From Odiellus spinosus (lineage: Eukaryota > Arthropoda > Arachnida > Opiliones > Phalangiidae), in contig OY987236.1 in the NCBI GenBank assembly GCA_963920705.1, positions 7,860,190-7,924,189 of the forward strand: a stretch of 64,000 bases of DNA, given 5' to 3'. Every line of letters begins with the position of its first letter. Position 1 is the first letter of the stretch. The translations under genes were made by a program, and so were the position numbers. A model generated the notes under the pieces. The model did no database searches, was not told the DNA's origin, and worked only from the letters and a program-made list of their open reading frames with translations. Below, piece by piece: positions 58,885-64,000 of the stretch.

Positions 58885-59318
58885 AGGGAGAATGCAACCT
58901 AATAACCAGCGCCTTTTTATCGATTCCTTATCGTTTAAATAGGCCTAATCCACCAGTAAAAAATCAAAAACAAATTTAAACTAGAAATAAAAACTTGGCA
59001 CGAAAAAAGGCTTAGCTGAATTCATGGAGATCTTGAATTTCTTTGCATTGTTGAGTTAGTGACCAAATCTAACATTATTGGAAGATTCATGGAGATCTCG
59101 CCTTAACGACTGACCTCTTCTCATTGGTCGCTGACCCATCAATGCGAAGAAATTCATGATCTTCATGAATCCTGCTAAGCCTATTTTCCGGGTAAGTTTT
59201 AAATTTATATCTAGTTTAATATTTGTTTGTAAGTTTTTTTACTGGTGGATTAGGCCTATTTAAACTATAAAGAATATATAAAAATATCATTTGTTGTTAG
59301 TTTGCATTCGTCCCTTAA
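58881..59318. mobile_element. TTAA foldback MITE, complete, sharing its TTAA with another element
   Basis: The left end TTAAAGGGAGAATGCAACC starts in the TTAA at 58881-58884, which is also the right end of a small 86-bp element. The right end TTTGCATTCGTCCCTTAA finishes at 59318. The centre is the common type (TGGTCGCTGACCCATCAATG). Confidence 0.85.
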
Positions 59319-59829
59319 AAATTTCAAACATATCAGAGATCGAGAGAGTCAAAATAGGCCATCAAAGATAATTAAAAATCCACGTTAAACAAAAAATTAT
59401 GGGCAACTTAATCATCTCTGGAAATATTTACTTTGTTACTTGCGCATTAATTTCGGTATACAGTTGATTTCATTTTGAAGATATCGGAAAAATATTGAGC
59501 ATAGAAAACTTCTAATATTTATTGAGGACATTAAGGGGAAAGAAATTAAGATTTAAAATCTAGGGGAGTATTAATTTTCGATTAAATTTTCTCTCTAAGT
59601 TGTCAATATGTGGGTGAATGTTTAGGGTTTATGCAAATTAATATAGCCATAAAATATATATGATACGTAATGGAATAATTATTACTTCGTTAAAATATAA
59701 CGAGGATAACTATTACAGTATCACTTCATTTAACTTTATAATTAAACGTTTGTATACTGCGACTAAAATGTGGGTTAAAAGTGATGGTGATATTTTAATT
59801 TATTCGAACGACGAAAGCTAATTTCAATA

Positions 59830-60062
59830 AATCTGGGAATTTGTAGACGGGAAATAAATTTTAAACGGGGCAATTTGTTGACAGAAAAAAATTTAAATCA
59901 AGGAATTTGTAAATTTTAAATCTGGGAATAAATTAATTTGTCTCCCAAAATCAATTTTAACTAAGAATTGTATTGAGAAAACAAATTTTAAATCAGGGAA
60001 TCTGAAGGACTGGAAATAAATTTTAAATCAGGGAATTTGTAGGTAGAAAATAAATTTCAATA
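59830..60062. repeat. Degenerate tandem repeat of about 35-40 bp
   Basis: Variants of AATCAGGGAATTTGTAG followed by GAAATAAATTTTAA recur about six times (for example at 59833, 59986, 60026). Units vary in length and the array is old. Confidence 0.7.
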
Positions 60063-60812
60063 CCATTCTAAATAGACCACCTCCAGTTCTCCTAAACTTT
60101 AAAAGCTCTTAATGAAAATTTAATTGGGATGATCAAATTTCATCACAGGAGTGTCATGTTTAAAGTAAAATATTTTTGAAAACCGTTATAACGTAACCCA
60201 TAATGACGTCATAGCTATTTAGGTAATGTACGGGCGTATGTGAGTTTACAAGAAAGTTTACGAAGATTTTTTGGGTCCGCCCTGTTAGTGAAACCAAAAA
60301 CCCCGTGTTCCAGAAAAATGTTTCTTAGAAAATACGTGGCCTCATATGACAAATTTGTTCGAAAAATAAAATGAAATTATTTCGGTTTTGAAGGTTAGTA
60401 TTTTAAGATTAACGCAGTCTTTTCATTCAAGTTCAAAATTTAACTTCAATTTTCATTGAAAATACCAGTTTTGGTAATGCCAACCTAGCCCCCCCCCCCC
60501 TTCATAACTTGGAATAAATTAATCATATCAATTTCAAAAATGTAAGTTATAAAACCTACACATTTAATTATCAAAAATATCAAGGTAATTATAAAAAAAT
60601 GTCATTAACAGTTGGAAATGAAACTTTATTTTTAATTAATACGGTGGCAATATTAATTTTGAATTTAAATATTACTAATTAGGCATAGCAGTATACGAAC
60701 GATTGGTTAACCACTTTCGAAAATTACGTACAATTTTTAACTAGATTCAATTCCAGCGAACTTTAGAGAGCCAATCAAGTGGACCCAAATCGTATTTTAT
60801 AGTTAGTAAAGT

Positions 60813-61102
60813 CAAGAAGGATCAGATAAGGAGAGGAAAAGTGGGGCTGCGTTGAGTTAGAGAGAGAAGAGCCAACCTCCCACTCGGGTGGAAAGGGGGA
60901 TAGGAAATTCTCGAGGTAAACTGTTGTCACGTGGTCACTAGCGTCGTTGGCTACTACGAAGCTGATAAAGGATCCGTTTTACCCACGTGACAACATTTTA
61001 CACGAAACGTCTCTACCCCCGTTCTCCAAGAGTGGGAGTTTAGGCCGACGCAGTAGGAACCGCGCCGTCCCCACTTTTCCTCTCCTTATTTGATCCTTCT
61101 TG
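60813..61102. mobile_element. CAAGAAGG-ended MITE, complete, 7-bp target duplication
   Basis: Third complete copy, flanked by GTAAAGT at 60806-60812 and 61103-61109. It differs from the 48.5-kb copy mainly in the centre (CACTAGCGTCGTTGGCTAC) and by a short deletion near CCCCCGTTCTCC. Perfect duplications at all three sites argue for recent insertion. Confidence 0.92.
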
Positions 61103-62339
61103 GTAAAGTTAGCTTAATTGTGGCAATGCATTTTATAGGTAAAAACAGTTTCAGAGATATTTCCATCTCTGTATTTTCGCGCCTTTTTCATGACCTTCTC
61201 CCCCCTTTAGATGTCGTCTGCTTAAATAAGAATCCCTTAATTTTTCAGTTGATTTTTGCGTCATTTCCAATGTAGCTCTCATGCAGAGTAGTCTTTAATA
61301 ATATTAGTTAAATTATATTAAACTAATGCTTTATAAATAAAAGTTAAACTTAATAATTAAGCACGCGTTATGCCTTAAAAAAAACAAACGAACTTCTATC
61401 TAGTGAAAACTCTAAAACATTTTTTTTAAATATTTTCAAATTTAAAAAAAAATTAAATTATCAGTTGTCAACCTAACAAGGTATGTGTGCGTGTAAAGCA
61501 GGAACATTCTAGTTATTTGATTCGTGGCTTGGGCGGGGTCGGCATATTTTACTTTGCAATATAAAAAAATCCAGTTAGATTTCCCCTTGCGGTATAAAAT
61601 ATTTCTTCCCCTCGCGGTTAAAGATAATATCATAGTTATAATAAAAATATTTAAACGTCGGAAGTAAAATGTGGCGAGCTATTAGCCTTGAAATCACTTA
61701 TTTTATCCATTATCAAAAAACCACAAAAAAAAAATGTTCAGACGCAAGGGAGAATGTAACCATCAAGGAAAATTCTTAAATATTTCAGGGTATTTGGCAA
61801 TTTTTATTTGGATTATAGGCCTAGAAATACGAGCTTTTTTTAAATCAATTTCGAGTCATGTATCACTAAGCCTAATTTATATTTTTGAACAAATTTAAAA
61901 TTACTTGAATAACTACGTCTATATTTAGTGTAGCCGAGTAAAATTCTAGTATAAGGCTTAACGAAGGTGGATTACCACGCTTGCATAATTAACTTTAACG
62001 GATTTAAGGTATGAAGTAGGCTTAGCAACTATGTATGGGATTAGTTTAATTCAAAAATAATTATATTTTAGATTTGTATTTGGGGTTTAGAACCTTTTAG
62101 CAAGGACTCATTTCTTCACCTATTATATAAACCTGTTGTGTATTCCCGTGTAGACAACAAGGTCGATTCAGTTTAGTAATAGCCATTTAAGTACTAATCT
62201 ATGATATCCTTATTTTCAAATGGTTTGTTATCAGATGCATCTTTTTAAAGATTTATTACAAACATCCTCTCATACTCGATACACATTCGTGAAACTTTTA
62301 ATTAAAAAAATACAATTCCATAAGAATTGGCTTTAAACT

Positions 62340-62504
62340 ACAAGGTCTAGCTCAGAGAATTCGCCTCGGGATAAAAAGGTTAAGCCAGAGTACGCTATAA
62401 TTATTATCAGAGGTGTGAGAAAACGAATAGTAGACAAATTTTGTTACAAAGTATGCATTACATGGTCTTATGTACAAGAAATATGTATTACTTTTAGTCG
62501 CTAG
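62340..62504 (+). pseudogene. Copy A of the duplicated coding-like segment
   Basis: Open frame without an ATG (about 54 codons) ending at TAG 62502-62504, parallel to the coding-like part of the neighbouring copy B. Compared with B it lacks three residues after PEYA and three after VC, and has changes toward Ile, Lys and Tyr. Whether it is an exon or a dead duplicate cannot be told here. Confidence 0.3.
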
Positions 62505-62703
62505 TTTTTATTCTTCACCAAAGCCTTGCTCAGGGAATTTGCCTCGGGATGAAAAGGTTAAGCCAGAGTACGCTCCAGTGAGTCCAGTTATTATCAGAGG
62601 TGTGAGAAAACGAATAGCAGACGAATTTGGCTTCAAAGTATGCGATGATGTATGCATTACACGTTCTTATGTACTTGAATTTGTTCTTGCTTCTACTCGC
62701 TAA
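62470..62703 (+). CDS. Unrecognised small frame in a duplicated exon-like segment
   Basis: I do not recognise this protein. ATG at 62470 to TAA at 62703 gives 77 codons. The first ~20 (hydrophobic LLLVASFY) lie in the tail of copy A. The rest, from about residue 19, lies in copy B and reads PRDEKVKPEYAPVSPV, IIRGVRKRIADEFGFKVCDD and so on to a C-terminal STR. Copy A keeps the same reading frame over the matching stretch (PRDKKVKPEYA...IIRGVRKRIVDKF...YKVC) and also ends at a stop. The two length differences between A and B are 9 bases each, so the frame is preserved. The third copy has stops. This suggests a once-coding exon; the joined 77-codon frame itself may not be the true product. Confidence 0.35.
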   Translation: MYKKYVLLLVASFYSSPKPCSGNLPRDEKVKPEYAPVSPVIIRGVRKRIADEFGFKVCDDVCITRSYVLEFVLASTR

Positions 62704-64000
62704 TTATTATTCTTCACCAAGTCTAGATTTATATTCCATACCACTTCCAGCTTGAAGTTACGAAATCTACCTTTATCTCTGTGATTTGTGATTTAACCTT
62801 GCCCAACCTTTGCTCTTGCTCTCAACTCAAGGTTGAATTTACTTCATATTTCTATCGCTTCTATTTAAGTTGATAAAATGGGAATAAAATAGATCGGATT
62901 GATACACTATATCAAATTTCATAGGGACAAAAAGTAGTATCATGAACTCATTTATGCAACTAAGAACATGGGAGCAAAGATACTCTAAACCTATCCTTGC
63001 ATAATTGATACACCTTCGTAAATATATTTAATCGAAAAAAAGTAAATTCCATAAATATTTCCCTAAAACTAGATCTAGCTAAGAAGTAAATGTAGTATAG
63101 CAGCACCAATTAGGTGTGAAAAAGTGAATAGCAGACAAATTTTGACTGCAAAGTATGCGAAGGTGGTACCAACTAGGCTACTACCCTTGGTTTATACTGT
63201 ATTCACAGGGTTCTTTGTACTACAAGACCAATATTTCAACTTAAGCTGCGAATTAATTTGCTAAGCCTAATAATTACAAAATGTTAACAAGAAACAAACC
63301 AGATGTTGGTAAATAGTTAACCGAATAAAAGCTAGCTTTAGCATGAAATATCTTCGTTAACTCGATTCATCTTTCCTTTAAAGTTTAAATAAATAATCAA
63401 TGTGGACTGCTGCCAACCAGGAAACTAATATAGTTTCAAATTAGAAATGTAATAGGGTTCAGACACCGGTAATATGAAGTCTGGTGAACACGCTAGTTTT
63501 ATATATACCGCATCAAATAACAATGAAAAAAAGTTTTTAGTGGGAAATTTTAAACTGCAAGAAAAAAATTAAACTTTTCAAGCGTATCCTTTTTATTTTA
63601 ATAGAAAATAGTTTGGAATTTTTTTAAGAACTCTCCGTATTATTGTTCCGTCTCAAAAAAACCTGGTTCGACACGTTTTTCAATCGTCTTATATGTGACT
63701 ATATCTCGATGTGGTTTTTATTATCGTGGGAGTTTTTTTGTTGTTAAAGAATAAGTATCACAAGTCTTACTTATTAAAAGATCTTGGTTTTTAGATTTAG
63801 AATTGAAAGAAATTCGATATGCAATGAACGCAAGGGCAATTCTAGCAGCGGGTCAGAGTTTAAATGTTCCGTTTTCGCTGCTCGTTAAGCCTCGTTCGTA
63901 AATAAATGACGTCACTGTCTTTAGGACCAATAATCACCAACTTTAGACGAGACAAGCACTACAAAATTTACAATTTCTAGACCTTTTGTATATTTTCTAT

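Larger units (their letters stand above)
62230..63180 (+). repeat. Segmental duplication: two good copies and one decayed copy
   Basis: Copy A (about 62265-62520) and copy B (about 62521-62725) share GGGATGAAAAGGTTAAGCC-like, TATTATCAGAGGTGTGAG, AAAACGAATAG and TATTCTTCACCAA blocks. Copy C (about 63005-63180) shares copy A's upstream part (GATACACCTTCGTAAA, AATTCCATAA, GATCTAGCT) and then AGGTGTGAAAAAGTGAATAG. The gap between B and C is unrelated. Confidence 0.75.

Overview
The window looks like animal nuclear DNA: strongly AT-rich by eye, no dense gene array, no operon or ribosome-binding-site pattern, and many short inverted-repeat transposons (MITEs). Two protein signatures also point to a metazoan: a THAP zinc-finger exon and an N-terminus resembling P2X7-C-terminal-domain ('ballast') proteins. 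The very frequent words AGGCCTAA and TAAGCCTAAT recall marine invertebrate genomes, but I cannot name the species. Nearly all open frames of 60-100 codons fit chance at this base composition, and several simply read through MITEs. I see no reverse transcriptase, no intact transposase, no rRNA or tRNA, and no CRISPR array.

Most of the interpretable content is mobile DNA. (1) TTAA-flanked elements with TTAAAGGRR-type ends, as in T2 MITEs and the Kolobok superfamily. They include about eleven copies or fragments of a roughly 400-450 bp foldback family (TTAAAGGGAGAATGCAACC ends), several TTAAAGG-GATACTAG elements, and a 1,076-bp element at 36159-37234. (2) A CAGAAGCC-ended family of about 337 bp with 7-bp target duplications. 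(3) A CAAGAAGG-ended family of about 282-292 bp, three complete copies each with a perfect 7-bp target duplication. (4) An AGCTACG/AGCTGCG-ended palindromic family, one copy of which is nested in another and shows a 3-bp target duplication. Single inverted-repeat elements lie near 14.3, 19.5, 30.6 and 35.4 kb, and tandem repeats near 8.1, 24.6, 34.5 and 59.9 kb.

The most informative locus is 36159-37234. It is a short TTAA-bounded element carrying two converging coding pieces. On the minus strand is a THAP-domain first exon that ends at a plausible splice donor. On the plus strand is the start of a P2X7-C-domain-like protein, cut short where it meets the THAP gene. It looks like an internally deleted derivative of a larger two-gene transposon that may supply transposition functions to the TTAA MITEs around it.

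Possible host-gene pieces lie toward the right. A promoter with TATA and initiator plus a signal-peptide exon ending in a strong GTAAGT donor sits at 53.9-54.2 kb (+). A 41-codon secreted-peptide-like frame and two nearby coding-like segments lie at 57.3-58.0 kb (+). A duplicated exon-like segment lies at 62.3-62.7 kb, with a decayed third copy near 63.1 kb. CRE/TATA-rich, promoter-like patches occur near 2.0 and 18.8-19.1 kb. The rest reads as intergenic or intronic sequence.
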